DNA of 14,994 nt from Bacteroidales bacterium UBA1077. GTDB taxonomy: Bacteria; Bacteroidota; Bacteroidia; Bacteroidales; UBA932. The notes beneath the pieces were generated by a model that made no database searches, was not told the DNA's origin, and was given only the letters and a program-made list of their open reading frames with translations. This document shows positions 6,039-13,173 of the stretch, in pieces. Each line of letters opens with the position of its first letter. Position 1 is the stretch's first letter. The position numbers and the translations under genes are program-made. The stretch covers positions 1-14,994 of the forward strand of contig DCCQ01000083.1 in assembly GCA_002314195.1 (NCBI GenBank). Direction: 5' to 3'.

Positions 6039-8141
6039 ATGACCAGAAACAAGTTGGACACTGACGTGCAGTACCTGCCGGGAGTGGGGCCCAAGAGAGC
6101 CTCGCTTCTTAAATCGGAATTAGGCGTGTCCACGATCGGTGACCTCCTGCACACTTTCCCGTTCCGTTACATCGACCGCAGTTCAATCCAAAGGATAGCG
6201 GACATCCAGTCCACAAGCGCTTATGTCCAGATCCTTGCCCAGGTGGTCAGCGTCCAGATGACAGGCAAGAAATTGAGCGTCATGGTGAAGGATCAGAGCG
6301 GAATGATGGAACTGGTCTTCTTCCGTGGCGTCAAATACACATCGGAACGGCTTAAACCCGGTTCCGTGTTCTTGTTCTTCGGAAAACCCAACCAGTTCAA
6401 CGGGCGGTTCAACATTGTGCATCCGGAGATAGACAATCCTCCGTCACAGGGGACAGTCGGCTTTTCCGGAGTCTTGACCGGAGTTTACAACTCGACGGAC
6501 AAACTTCGTAACGGGGGAGTGACCGGAAAGGTGATGAACCGGCTTATAGAGGAGGCGATCGATCTTGCGATCGGGGACTTGGAGGAGACGTTGCCCGAAT
6601 ATATTCTTAGAGAAAAAGGACTTGTTCCGTTGAGGTTTGCCATAAGAAATGTCCATTTCCCGTCAGACCAGAATGCGCTTGAGAAAGCAAGGTACCGCCT
6701 CAAATGGGAGGAACTCTTCCTGTTGCAGATCTCTTTGCTGAAGCAGAAATATGTCCGCAGCCGTTCCGCCGTCGGGATTCCTATGCCTAAGGTCGGCCCG
6801 GCGTTCAATGCTTGCTACAATTCTTTGCCTTATGAACTTACGGGTGCGCAGAAACGTGTGATCAAGGAGATCCGCTCGGACATGATGAGCGGTCACCAGA
6901 TGAACAGGCTTCTTCAGGGGGATGTCGGCTCCGGCAAGACCATGGTTGCCGTGTTGTCGGCCCTAATTGCTGTCGGCAACGGATTCCAGGCCTGCATCAT
7001 GGCACCGACAGAGGTGCTTGCCCAGCAGCACTACGCCAACATTTCCAAATACTTGGCTCCGACCGGGGTCCGTTGCGAACTGCTGATCGGATCGACCGGA
7101 AAGGCGGCCAGAAGGCCGATTTTGGAAGGTTTGGCTGACGGCTCTGTCGGCATCATTATCGGTACTCATGCCTTGATAGAGGACACGGTGGTGTTCAGAA
7201 ATCTAGGGGTGGCCATCATTGACGAGCAGCATAGATTCGGGGTAGAGCAGAGGTCTCGGCTTTGGGCCAAAGGGGCTTCGGGCGTGCCGCCACATGTCCT
7301 TGTCATGACGGCGACTCCTATCCCAAGGACGTTGGCGATGACGTTTTACGGTGACTTGGATGTCTCCGTAATCGATGAGATGCCTCCAGGCAGAAAACCT
7401 ATCCAGACCATGCTCATCGGCGAAGGCAAACGCCCGCAGCTTTACAATTTCATGAAGAAGGAGATCGCCGCGGGACGTCAGGTGTTCGTGGTCTATCCTT
7501 TGATATTTGAAAGTGAGAAGGTTGACTATCAGAATCTTGAAGCTGGTTATGAGGACATTGTCTCCAGGTTTCCTTTCCCGCCGTACAAGGTTGCCATCGT
7601 GCACGGCCAGCAGACCAGCGAGGTGAAGCAGTTCAATATGGACGCTTTTACCGCTGGGAGAGCGGATATTCTTGTGTCCACAACCGTGATCGAGGTCGGT
7701 GTTGATGTCCCGAATGCATCCGTGATGGTGATCGAGAGTGCCGAGCGGTTCGGCCTTGCTCAATTGCACCAGCTTCGCGGACGTGTCGGACGTGGGTGCG
7801 AAAAGTCTTACTGCGTTCTGATGCACGGCAACAAAGTCAGCAAGGAGTCGCGCAAAAGGCTGGAACTGATGTGCGCGACAGAGAACGGCTTTGATCTGGC
7901 CGAGGAAGATATGAAAATGCGCGGGCCTGGAGACTTGGAGGGAACCCAGCAGAGCGGTCTTCCGATAGAACTGAACATCGCATCGCTTGCCCACGACGGT
8001 GCGTTGCTTGCGGATGCAAGAAGTTATGCCGAACACGTGCTTGCCCATGACCAGACACTGGAACTTCCTGTCAATGAACTTCTCGCCCGGGAACTTCGGA
8101 AGGACAAGTACAACATCAAGGATTACAGCAAGATTTCGTAG
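6039..8141 (+). CDS. recG: ATP-dependent DNA helicase RecG
   Basis: A 700-residue helicase that reverses stalled replication forks and processes Holliday junctions and R-loops in the cytoplasm. Seen in order: an N-terminal helix-hairpin-like start (YLPGVGPKRASLL, 12-24); the wedge OB-fold (about 60-130, AYVQILAQVV to FNIVHPEID); the helicase linker PYELTGAQKRVI (264-275); Walker A GDVGSGKT (294-301); APTEVLAQQH (322-331); DEQHRFGVEQR (395-405) with the DEQH box; TATPIPRTLA (424-433); VVYPLI (484-489); STTVIEVGVDVPNA (547-560); QLRGRVGRG (578-586); and a C-terminal ERFGLAQ/DLEGTQQSGLP region typical of the TRG motif. Length is normal and all motifs are intact. It converges with rfbC, 16 bases after its stop, with no terminator between. 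GAATAT words are much rarer here (about three in 2.1 kb) than in the rest of the window. Confidence 0.98.
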   Translation: MTRNKLDTDVQYLPGVGPKRASLLKSELGVSTIGDLLHTFPFRYIDRSSIQRIADIQSTSAYVQILAQVVSVQMTGKKLSVMVKDQSGMMELVFFRGVKYTSERLKPGSVFLFFGKPNQFNGRFNIVHPEIDNPPSQGTVGFSGVLTGVYNSTDKLRNGGVTGKVMNRLIEEAIDLAIGDLEETLPEYILREKGLVPLRFAIRNVHFPSDQNALEKARYRLKWEELFLLQISLLKQKYVRSRSAVGIPMPKVGPAFNACYNSLPYELTGAQKRVIKEIRSDMMSGHQMNRLLQGDVGSGKTMVAVLSALIAVGNGFQACIMAPTEVLAQQHYANISKYLAPTGVRCELLIGSTGKAARRPILEGLADGSVGIIIGTHALIEDTVVFRNLGVAIIDEQHRFGVEQRSRLWAKGASGVPPHVLVMTATPIPRTLAMTFYGDLDVSVIDEMPPGRKPIQTMLIGEGKRPQLYNFMKKEIAAGRQVFVVYPLIFESEKVDYQNLEAGYEDIVSRFPFPPYKVAIVHGQQTSEVKQFNMDAFTAGRADILVSTTVIEVGVDVPNASVMVIESAERFGLAQLHQLRGRVGRGCEKSYCVLMHGNKVSKESRKRLELMCATENGFDLAEEDMKMRGPGDLEGTQQSGLPIELNIASLAHDGALLADARSYAEHVLAHDQTLELPVNELLARELRKDKYNIKDYSKIS

Positions 8142-8157
8142 TCGACTTAAAATAATT

Positions 8158-8718
8158 TCAGGCTAGCGGGAAGTCTTCCGGCCGGTAATCTCTCAGCTTT
8201 GGATGTTTTCTGTCTTTTTCCGAGAGGATGATCTTATCTTTCGGAACCTTCCAGTCGATGCCCAGATCAGGATCATCCCACGCTATGGCTCCCTCGGATT
8301 CAGGACAATAGAAATTGTCGCATTTATACTGGAATATCACCTCGTCGCTCAGGACGCTGAATCCGTGGGCGAATCCCCTAGGGATGAAAAACTGTCTGTG
8401 ATTGTCCTCGGACAGTTCGGCCGCCACATGCTTGCCGAAAGTCTTTGAACCAGGCCTCAGATCCACGGCCACATCCAGCACTTTTCCTTTCACGACCCTG
8501 ACCAGTTTGCTTTGGGCGTGCTCGCCTTTCTGGAAATGCAGCCCTCTGACGACCCCGTAGCAGGATTTGCTCTCATTGTCCTGAACGAATGTCACAGGAC
8601 CGACCTTATCCTCGAACTCCCTTTGGTTGAATGATTCGAAGAAATACCCTCTGCTGTCCTGAAATATTCTTGGCTTGATGATCAGGACGCCTTCTATTTC
8701 GGTTGTGATGATGTCCAT
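8158..8718 (-). CDS. rfbC: dTDP-4-dehydrorhamnose 3,5-epimerase
   Basis: A 186-residue cupin enzyme that epimerises C3 and C5 of dTDP-4-keto-6-deoxyglucose, the third step to dTDP-L-rhamnose. Seen: IIKPRIFQDSRGYFFESFN (13-31), a hallmark RmlC opening; GVVRGLHFQ (55-63) with likely catalytic His61; KVLDVAVDLRPGS (79-91); FIPRGFAHGF (111-120); and NFYCPESEGAIAWDDPDLGI (135-154) with likely catalytic Tyr137. Length matches the family (about 180-190). It is the last gene of the rfbD-rfbA-rfbC unit, 42 bases after rfbA, and ends 16 bases from the convergent recG stop. The ATG at 8718 begins at the expected MDIITTEIEGV. Confidence 0.96.
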   Translation of the reverse strand: MDIITTEIEGVLIIKPRIFQDSRGYFFESFNQREFEDKVGPVTFVQDNESKSCYGVVRGLHFQKGEHAQSKLVRVVKGKVLDVAVDLRPGSKTFGKHVAAELSEDNHRQFFIPRGFAHGFSVLSDEVIFQYKCDNFYCPESEGAIAWDDPDLGIDWKVPKDKIILSEKDRKHPKLRDYRPEDFPLA

Positions 8719-8760
8719 GGTGTCTGTTCCGTTGTTATATTCGTCGGAGTCCCGTTGTCT

Positions 8761-9636
8761 TTATTCCTCCGCAATCTTGATCAAATACTGACCGTACTGG
8801 TTCTTGAGCATAGGTTTGGCCAGCTCGCGGAGCATTTCGGCTGTAATCCAGCCCTTTCTGAAGGCGATCTCTTCCAGACAGGCGACCTTGAGTCCCTGAC
8901 GCTTTTCGATGACTTCGATGTATGTTGAGGCTTCGGCGAGGGATTCGTGAGTGCCCGTGTCCAACCATGCGAAACCACGTCCCAGTTTTTGGACCTTCAG
9001 CTTTCCTGCCATCAAAAATTCCTGGTTCACAGTCGTTATCTCCAGCTCGCCTCTTGCAGATGGCTTGATCCTGTGGGCGATCTCCACCACATCGTTCGGG
9101 TAGAAGTACAGTCCTGTCACCGCATAGTCGCTCTTGGGAGCTGCCGGTTTTTCCTCAATGCTGAGGCAGTTCCCTTCCTTGTCGAATTCTGCCACTCCAT
9201 AGCGTTGAGGATCACTGACTTGGTAACCGAACACGGTGGCCTTGACTTCCTCCTCGGCCGTGCGGACCGCCTCTCTCAACTGAACCCCGAAACCGGTGCC
9301 TTGGAATATGTTGTCTCCCAGCACCAGGCAGACACAGTCGTCTCCGATGAAGCCCTTTCCTATGATGAATGCCTGCGCGAGCCCGTCAGGAGAAGGTTGT
9401 TCGGCATATTCAAAGTTCACTCCGAAATCACTTCCGTCGCCCAGAAGCCTTTGGAATCCCGGCAGGTCTGAAGGAGTGGAAATGAGGAGTATGTCTCTGA
9501 TTCCGGCAGTCATAAGAACCGATATCGGGTAATAGACCATCGGTTTGTCATAGACTGGCAGCAACTGCTTGCTGACTCCCTTTGTGATAGGGTATAGACG
9601 GGTGCCGCTTCCGCCGGCGAGTACGATTCCTTTCAT
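8761..9636 (-). CDS. rfbA: Glucose-1-phosphate thymidylyltransferase
   Basis: A 291-residue enzyme that joins glucose-1-phosphate and dTTP to dTDP-glucose, the first step of dTDP-rhamnose synthesis. Seen from the N-terminus: MKGIVLAGGSGTRLYPITKG, with the nucleotide-binding GGSGTRL at 8-14; KQLLPVYDKPMVYYP (24-38); EQPSPDGLAQAF (78-89); LVLGDNIFQG with the metal-binding Asp; IEEKPAAPKSDYAVTGLYFY; and GFAWLDTGTHESL in the sugar-binding region. Length matches RmlA. An in-frame extension upstream to 9852 is rejected because it overlaps rfbD and lacks family similarity; the ATG at 9636 starts exactly at MKGIVLAGG. Only 2 bases separate it from the rfbD stop, so translation is probably coupled. 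A GAATATAACC string lies just before the ATG. Confidence 0.97.
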   Translation of the reverse strand: MKGIVLAGGSGTRLYPITKGVSKQLLPVYDKPMVYYPISVLMTAGIRDILLISTPSDLPGFQRLLGDGSDFGVNFEYAEQPSPDGLAQAFIIGKGFIGDDCVCLVLGDNIFQGTGFGVQLREAVRTAEEEVKATVFGYQVSDPQRYGVAEFDKEGNCLSIEEKPAAPKSDYAVTGLYFYPNDVVEIAHRIKPSARGELEITTVNQEFLMAGKLKVQKLGRGFAWLDTGTHESLAEASTYIEVIEKRQGLKVACLEEIAFRKGWITAEMLRELAKPMLKNQYGQYLIKIAEE

Positions 9637-9638
9637 GG

Positions 9639-10526
9639 TTATATTCGGTGTTGTTTTATCCTCTTGATGCAGTCCACGAGGGAATCCCTCCAATAAGGGA
9701 CAGTGATTCCGAAAGTATCCTTTACTTTTGTTTTGTCGAGCACCGAAAACCGTGGCCTTTGTGCTTTGGAAGGATATTCTTCGGTGTGACAAGGCTGTAT
9801 GTCGCAGATTGTCCCGCCTGTCTCGCTGATCGCCTTGGCGAAATCGTACCATGAGATGGCGCCCTCGTTGGAGAAATGGTATATTCCGGTGTCGCCGAGC
9901 CTGTCGTTATCGATTATTGCCGCGATCAGTGTGGCAAGGTCATGGGCGTAAGTGGGCGTTCCGATCTGGTCGAAAACGACTTTGAGCGAGTCGCGCTCCT
10001 CTGTCAGGCGAAACATTGTCTTTACGAAATTTCTGCCGTAAGGTGAATATAACCAAGCGGTTCTGATGATTATGCTCTTGCATCCGGATTTCTCGACCTC
10101 TTTCTCTCCTGCCAGTTTGGTGGAACCATAGACCCCAAGCGGATCTGTGGGCCAATCCTCCTTGCATGGCATGGGAATATCCCCGTGGAAGACGTAGTCC
10201 GTGGAAATGTGGATCAACGCCGCGTCTCTTTCCTTCGCGACTCTGGCCAGATTCCCGGCCGCGGTGCAATTCAGCAACATAGCCATAGGAGGCTCGTCCT
10301 CGGCCTTGTCCACATTCGTGTAGGCCGCACAGTTCACGATAACGTCAATATTTTCCGAATCGCAGACATTCCTCGTCGCATCTATGTTCGTGATGTCAAG
10401 GCTCAAAGTCTCGACATCAGGCAGCGAGGTCACGTCTGAGAATATGTAGTTGTGTCGGCTTCCAGCCGTCACGTTGCGGAGTTCGGTACCCAACTGGCCG
10501 TTGGCTCCTGTCACAAGAATATTCAT
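9639..10526 (-). CDS. rfbD: dTDP-4-dehydrorhamnose reductase
   Basis: A 295-residue short-chain dehydrogenase that reduces dTDP-4-dehydro-L-rhamnose to dTDP-L-rhamnose, the last step of the pathway. Seen: MNILVTGANGQLGTELRN with the glycine-rich GANGQLG (7-13); NCAAYTNVDKAEDEP (65-79); HISTDYVFHG (106-115) with catalytic Thr109; and YGSTKLAGE (133-141) with Tyr133 and Lys137. C-terminal blocks RTAWLYSPYGRNFVKTM and QRPRFSVLDKTK match RfbD. The frame continues upstream to 10679, but the ATG at 10526 begins at the conserved MNILVTG and has a good promoter about 55 bases upstream, so that start is chosen. First gene of the rfbD-rfbA-rfbC operon. Confidence 0.96.
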   Translation of the reverse strand: MNILVTGANGQLGTELRNVTAGSRHNYIFSDVTSLPDVETLSLDITNIDATRNVCDSENIDVIVNCAAYTNVDKAEDEPPMAMLLNCTAAGNLARVAKERDAALIHISTDYVFHGDIPMPCKEDWPTDPLGVYGSTKLAGEKEVEKSGCKSIIIRTAWLYSPYGRNFVKTMFRLTEERDSLKVVFDQIGTPTYAHDLATLIAAIIDNDRLGDTGIYHFSNEGAISWYDFAKAISETGGTICDIQPCHTEEYPSKAQRPRFSVLDKTKVKDTFGITVPYWRDSLVDCIKRIKQHRI

Positions 10527-10560
10527 AAAGACCTTTCCGCAGATTATTCCCTGCGTCCCT

Positions 10561-10575
10561 TGGTGATTGTCACCA
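10561..10575. promoter_or_regulatory. Palindrome TGGTGA-N3-TCACCA near rfbD transcription start
   Basis: Perfect 6-base arms TGGTGA (10561-10566) and TCACCA (10570-10575) lie just downstream of the rfb -7 element, at the predicted transcription start. This is a good place for a repressor site or a short 5' hairpin. No regulator can be named. Confidence 0.35.
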
Positions 10576-10579
10576 TTCA

Positions 10580-10611
10580 CAAATTTAATCAGAAATATTC
10601 CTTTATCCAAA
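10580..10611 (-). promoter_or_regulatory. Promoter for the rfbDAC operon
   Basis: On the minus strand TTTG (10611-10608) and TAAATTTG (10587-10580, exact TAnnTTTG) are separated by 20 bases. The rfbD ATG at 10526 follows after a leader of about 50 bases. The remaining bases up to 10706 hold nothing else I can recognise. Confidence 0.7.
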
Positions 10612-10706
10612 TCAGGAACATGTGGCAAAAGGTCCGTCTCAACGATATTTCTAATGCGTGCGGCGTGGCGAATCACCAAAGTACTCTAAAATAAAGAAAC
10701 ACCTGG

Positions 10707-11429
10707 TCATTTGTCAGGAAGCAGGGCCGTGTCGGATAGCGCTTGATAGAGGGCGGGTTGGTAGAAGTCGCCGATAGGGATGCGGTCCTGCCCGATCAGG
10801 ATGTGGTTGCGCTCGATGGCTTCGATCGCGGCCTGGCTGACGATGAATGATTTGTGGACACGGATGAAATTCTCTTTGGGAAGTACGGACTCAAGGGTCT
10901 TCATCCTCATCAGGGACAGGATAGGGGCTGATGATCCGCTCAGGTGGATTTTCACATAGTCCTTCAGACCTTCGATGTAGGTGATCTTGTCGAGGTCTAT
11001 CTGCTGGAGGCGGTACTCGGTCTTGACGAATATGCTTTTGATTTTTCTTTGTGGGGTCACATCGGAGGGAGCAAAATGTTCCTTGGCCTTGAGAGCCGCT
11101 GAAAGAAAATCTTCATAGGAAATCGGCTTCAGAAGATAGTCCAGAGCCCTGACACGGAACCCCTCGACGGCATATTCACTGAACGCGGTTGTGAATATGA
11201 TCTTTGTCCTTTCCGGCAGCATCTTTGATAGTTCCATTCCGCTGAGGTTCGGCATCTGGATGTCGCAGAACAGCAGATCCACCTGGTTGTCCTGAAGGAA
11301 AGAGTATGCAGCCGTCCCGCTCGTGAAACTTCCCTTGAGCGAGAGAAATGGAGTCTTCGTCACGTACGATTTCATCAGCCTGACAGCCAATGGTTCATCG
11401 TCAACAACTATGCAGCTAATCGTGTTCAT
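10707..11429 (-). CDS. LytTR-family response regulator
   Basis: A 240-residue cytoplasmic regulator. Residues 1-120 form a receiver domain: acidic pair Asp10-Asp11 (VVDDEP), phosphoacceptor Asp56 in LLFCDIQMP, Thr81 in FTTAF and Lys101 in DYLLKP. Residues about 130-235 form a LytTR DNA-binding domain (ITYIEGLKDYVKIHL at 149-163, FIRVHKSFIVS at 188-198). It should be phosphorylated by the kinase encoded just upstream and bind direct repeats at its targets; these cannot be predicted here. Start: ATG at 11429 lies 2 bases after the kinase stop. A TTG at 11435 overlapping the stop by 4 bases is also in frame, but ATG is preferred. It is the last gene of a three-gene unit with the kinase and an uncharacterised protein. 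Confidence 0.95.
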   Translation of the reverse strand: MNTISCIVVDDEPLAVRLMKSYVTKTPFLSLKGSFTSGTAAYSFLQDNQVDLLFCDIQMPNLSGMELSKMLPERTKIIFTTAFSEYAVEGFRVRALDYLLKPISYEDFLSAALKAKEHFAPSDVTPQRKIKSIFVKTEYRLQQIDLDKITYIEGLKDYVKIHLSGSSAPILSLMRMKTLESVLPKENFIRVHKSFIVSQAAIEAIERNHILIGQDRIPIGDFYQPALYQALSDTALLPDK

Positions 11430-11431
11430 AC

Positions 11432-12457
11432 TCAAGCCTTTATTCTAAGCAGCGAACGGTAAACGCTCTGAACTCTGCCATATTCAAAGGAATATGCGCC
11501 CGGATAGAGCAGGTCGAGCCTTCTCTTGAGGTTCGTGATTCCTATTCCTGAACCGCTGCGGTCGGTGTCGTCCTTGGGGTGGCAACTGTTCTCGACGAGG
11601 CAGCGGACGTATTCATCGTCCTCGCTCAGTCTGATTCTGATGAAGGATCCAGAGGAGTCGCTGATGCCATGCTTGAAAGCATTCTCGATGAGTGGAATGA
11701 AGAGCAGCGGGGCGATTTGTCTGTCCGAAGATGTTTCCGGCAGAGAAACCTCCAACTTTACCCCCGATGTCAACCTTGCGCTCATCAGTTTGACATATTC
11801 CCTTAGGAACTCGCACTCTTTTGACAGAGGTACGGTGTCTTTCTGGCTTTCGTAGAGGACGTAGCGCAGCATTCCGCTTAGGTCGTGGACGGCTTCCTGC
11901 GCCTGTGTGGGGTCAATCTGGATCAGCGAGTAGATATTGTTCAGGGTGTTGAACAAAAAGTGCGGGTTGACCTGGCTTTTGAGATTGGCAAGCTCAGCCT
12001 CAGCTTGACTCTTCTCGATTTCCTTTCGCTGTGCCTCGTTGTTGTACCACTCAGTGGTCATTTTCACGGCCACCGCTATCCCTACTATCGCTATGTAGAT
12101 GACTGTGTTGCGTACGGCGAAACTGATTGTGTCAAGCGTGGAGTGCGGCGGAGGCATCGTGCCGGGGGAGGCAAAGAACCTGAAAAAGAGATGGACGGCT
12201 ACACTGACCTTGGCGATCAGAAGCACGTTCCAGAACAGGAACGCCCGGAATCGCTTGTTGGACAGAAAATGCTTTATCAGGAATAAGTAGTTTGTGTAGA
12301 ACACGACAACAAACGAGATCACCACCGGCAGGAAGCGCGAGTAATCCACCCCGCCGTGAAGCGGCCTCCCCGGCTGCGGCGAGAAGAACGGCATCGCCAG
12401 TATCACCGCCCAGATCGCCAGATGAATGAACCAACCACTGTTTTTTCGCATATTCAT
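11432..12457 (-). CDS. LytS/YehU-type sensor histidine kinase
   Basis: A 341-residue inner-membrane kinase of the His_kinase (PF06580) type. Four membrane segments are visible at about 9-25, 42-61, 72-94 and 113-132, with little periplasmic sequence, so the signal is probably sensed in or at the membrane. A charged coiled stretch (136-160) leads to the phosphorylation motif SQVNPHFLFNTLNNIYSLI with His166. The ATPase part shows LLFIPLIENAFKHG (251-264, N box with Asn259) and GSGIGITNLKRRL (302-314, G box). Its partner is the LytTR regulator 2 bases downstream. The ATG at 12457 overlaps the stop of the upstream uncharacterised gene by one base (TAATG), which implies translational coupling. An ATG two codons later (12451) is possible. 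Confidence 0.95.
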   Translation of the reverse strand: MNMRKNSGWFIHLAIWAVILAMPFFSPQPGRPLHGGVDYSRFLPVVISFVVVFYTNYLFLIKHFLSNKRFRAFLFWNVLLIAKVSVAVHLFFRFFASPGTMPPPHSTLDTISFAVRNTVIYIAIVGIAVAVKMTTEWYNNEAQRKEIEKSQAEAELANLKSQVNPHFLFNTLNNIYSLIQIDPTQAQEAVHDLSGMLRYVLYESQKDTVPLSKECEFLREYVKLMSARLTSGVKLEVSLPETSSDRQIAPLLFIPLIENAFKHGISDSSGSFIRIRLSEDDEYVRCLVENSCHPKDDTDRSGSGIGITNLKRRLDLLYPGAYSFEYGRVQSVYRSLLRIKA

Positions 12458-13098
12458 TATCGTTGTCGCAAAGATTTGTGAAAGAATTCCTTGCGTAAGA
12501 CAGGAGAGATCGGGTGGTGCGAGACGCGGTAAATGTCATTGATGTCTCCGGACAGGTTGCAGACATTCAGCCCGCTGATTTCTGAGATGTACAGGCAGTT
12601 GTACTTTTCTGTCTGTCCGTCTTGGATGCCCATCGTGTAGCGGAGAATGTCCAGAACCTCGATCTCGCTGAGGCTGTCCTTGCTGAACACGTAAAGATCC
12701 AGAGTCTTGAAGGATCCGTAGAACCCGTCTCCGGCCTTGCGGACCTTGCTTTCGATGATCCGGCGCATCGGAAGTGCCATTGACCAGTAGTCATATTCCT
12801 TTGTGCCGACATAACGTCCTCCCTGAAGACCGTAGCCATAACCGGAAGACATGATCGTGTCGAAATCATCGCGCTCTTCCGGAACCGGGGATATCCCCGC
12901 CATCTCTTTGAGCATTGACTGAGCGGCCTCCTTTGTCTCCGGCATCGCCCTCGTCACCTCAATCCCCAGCGAGACCCCGTCCGGACTCTGAAGATCCGGC
13001 CTGTCCTTGTTCAACAGTTCCGCGAACCTCCTGTCCAGCAGCGTCTCCAGCGAAATCTTCGCATATCTCTCAAAAAAGCAAGTGTCAAACTGACTCAT
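12457..13098 (-). CDS. Uncharacterised protein coupled to a two-component system, possibly nuclease-like fold
   Basis: The 213-residue protein has no signal peptide or membrane segment, so it should be cytoplasmic. I do not recognise a named family. It opens MSQFDTCFFERYAKISLETL, then has RPDLQSPDGVSLGIEVTRAM (33-52). An Asp followed about a dozen residues later by an IEVT strand resembles the core of PD-(D/E)XK-type nuclease-like folds, with Thr replacing the usual Lys; this is inference from pattern only. Other features are a Gly/Tyr-rich block SGYGYGLQGGRYVGTKEYDYW (85-105, read in part) and a likely beta strand KTLDLYVFSKD. It is the first gene of a unit with a LytS-type kinase (TAATG overlap) and its LytTR regulator, so a role linked to that signal pathway is likely. 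A promoter lies 14 bases upstream; the start codon is part of AAGAATATGAG. Confidence 0.7.
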   Translation of the reverse strand: MSQFDTCFFERYAKISLETLLDRRFAELLNKDRPDLQSPDGVSLGIEVTRAMPETKEAAQSMLKEMAGISPVPEERDDFDTIMSSGYGYGLQGGRYVGTKEYDYWSMALPMRRIIESKVRKAGDGFYGSFKTLDLYVFSKDSLSEIEVLDILRYTMGIQDGQTEKYNCLYISEISGLNVCNLSGDINDIYRVSHHPISPVLRKEFFHKSLRQR

Positions 13099-13112
13099 AT
13101 TCTTTCTTTTTC

Positions 13113-13144
13113 CAAATATCGCAAATCCGAGTTGTTTTTACAAA
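13113..13144 (-). promoter_or_regulatory. Promoter for the uncharacterised gene-kinase-regulator operon
   Basis: On the minus strand TTTG (13144-13141) and GATATTTG (13120-13113, one mismatch to TAnnTTTG) are 20 bases apart. The ATG at 13098 follows after 14 bases, giving a leader of only about 5-10 bases. This promoter separates the unit from the upstream ABC transporter genes. Confidence 0.5.
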
Positions 13145-13173
13145 TCCTGTTCCTTGCTTTTTCGCTGTCTCTG

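Noticed and set aside
7203..8048. 281-residue open frame on the minus strand opposite recG
   Set aside because: It lies wholly antisense to a complete recG with all helicase motifs; its translation is rich in His/Arg/Leu, shows no domain pattern and has no promoter.
9637..9852. N-terminal extension of rfbA
   Set aside because: It overlaps rfbD on the same strand and is Arg/His-rich without family similarity; the true start is MKGIVLAGG at 9636.
10527..10679. N-terminal extension of rfbD
   Set aside because: It would cover the promoter elements at 10580-10611 and precedes the conserved MNILVTG start.
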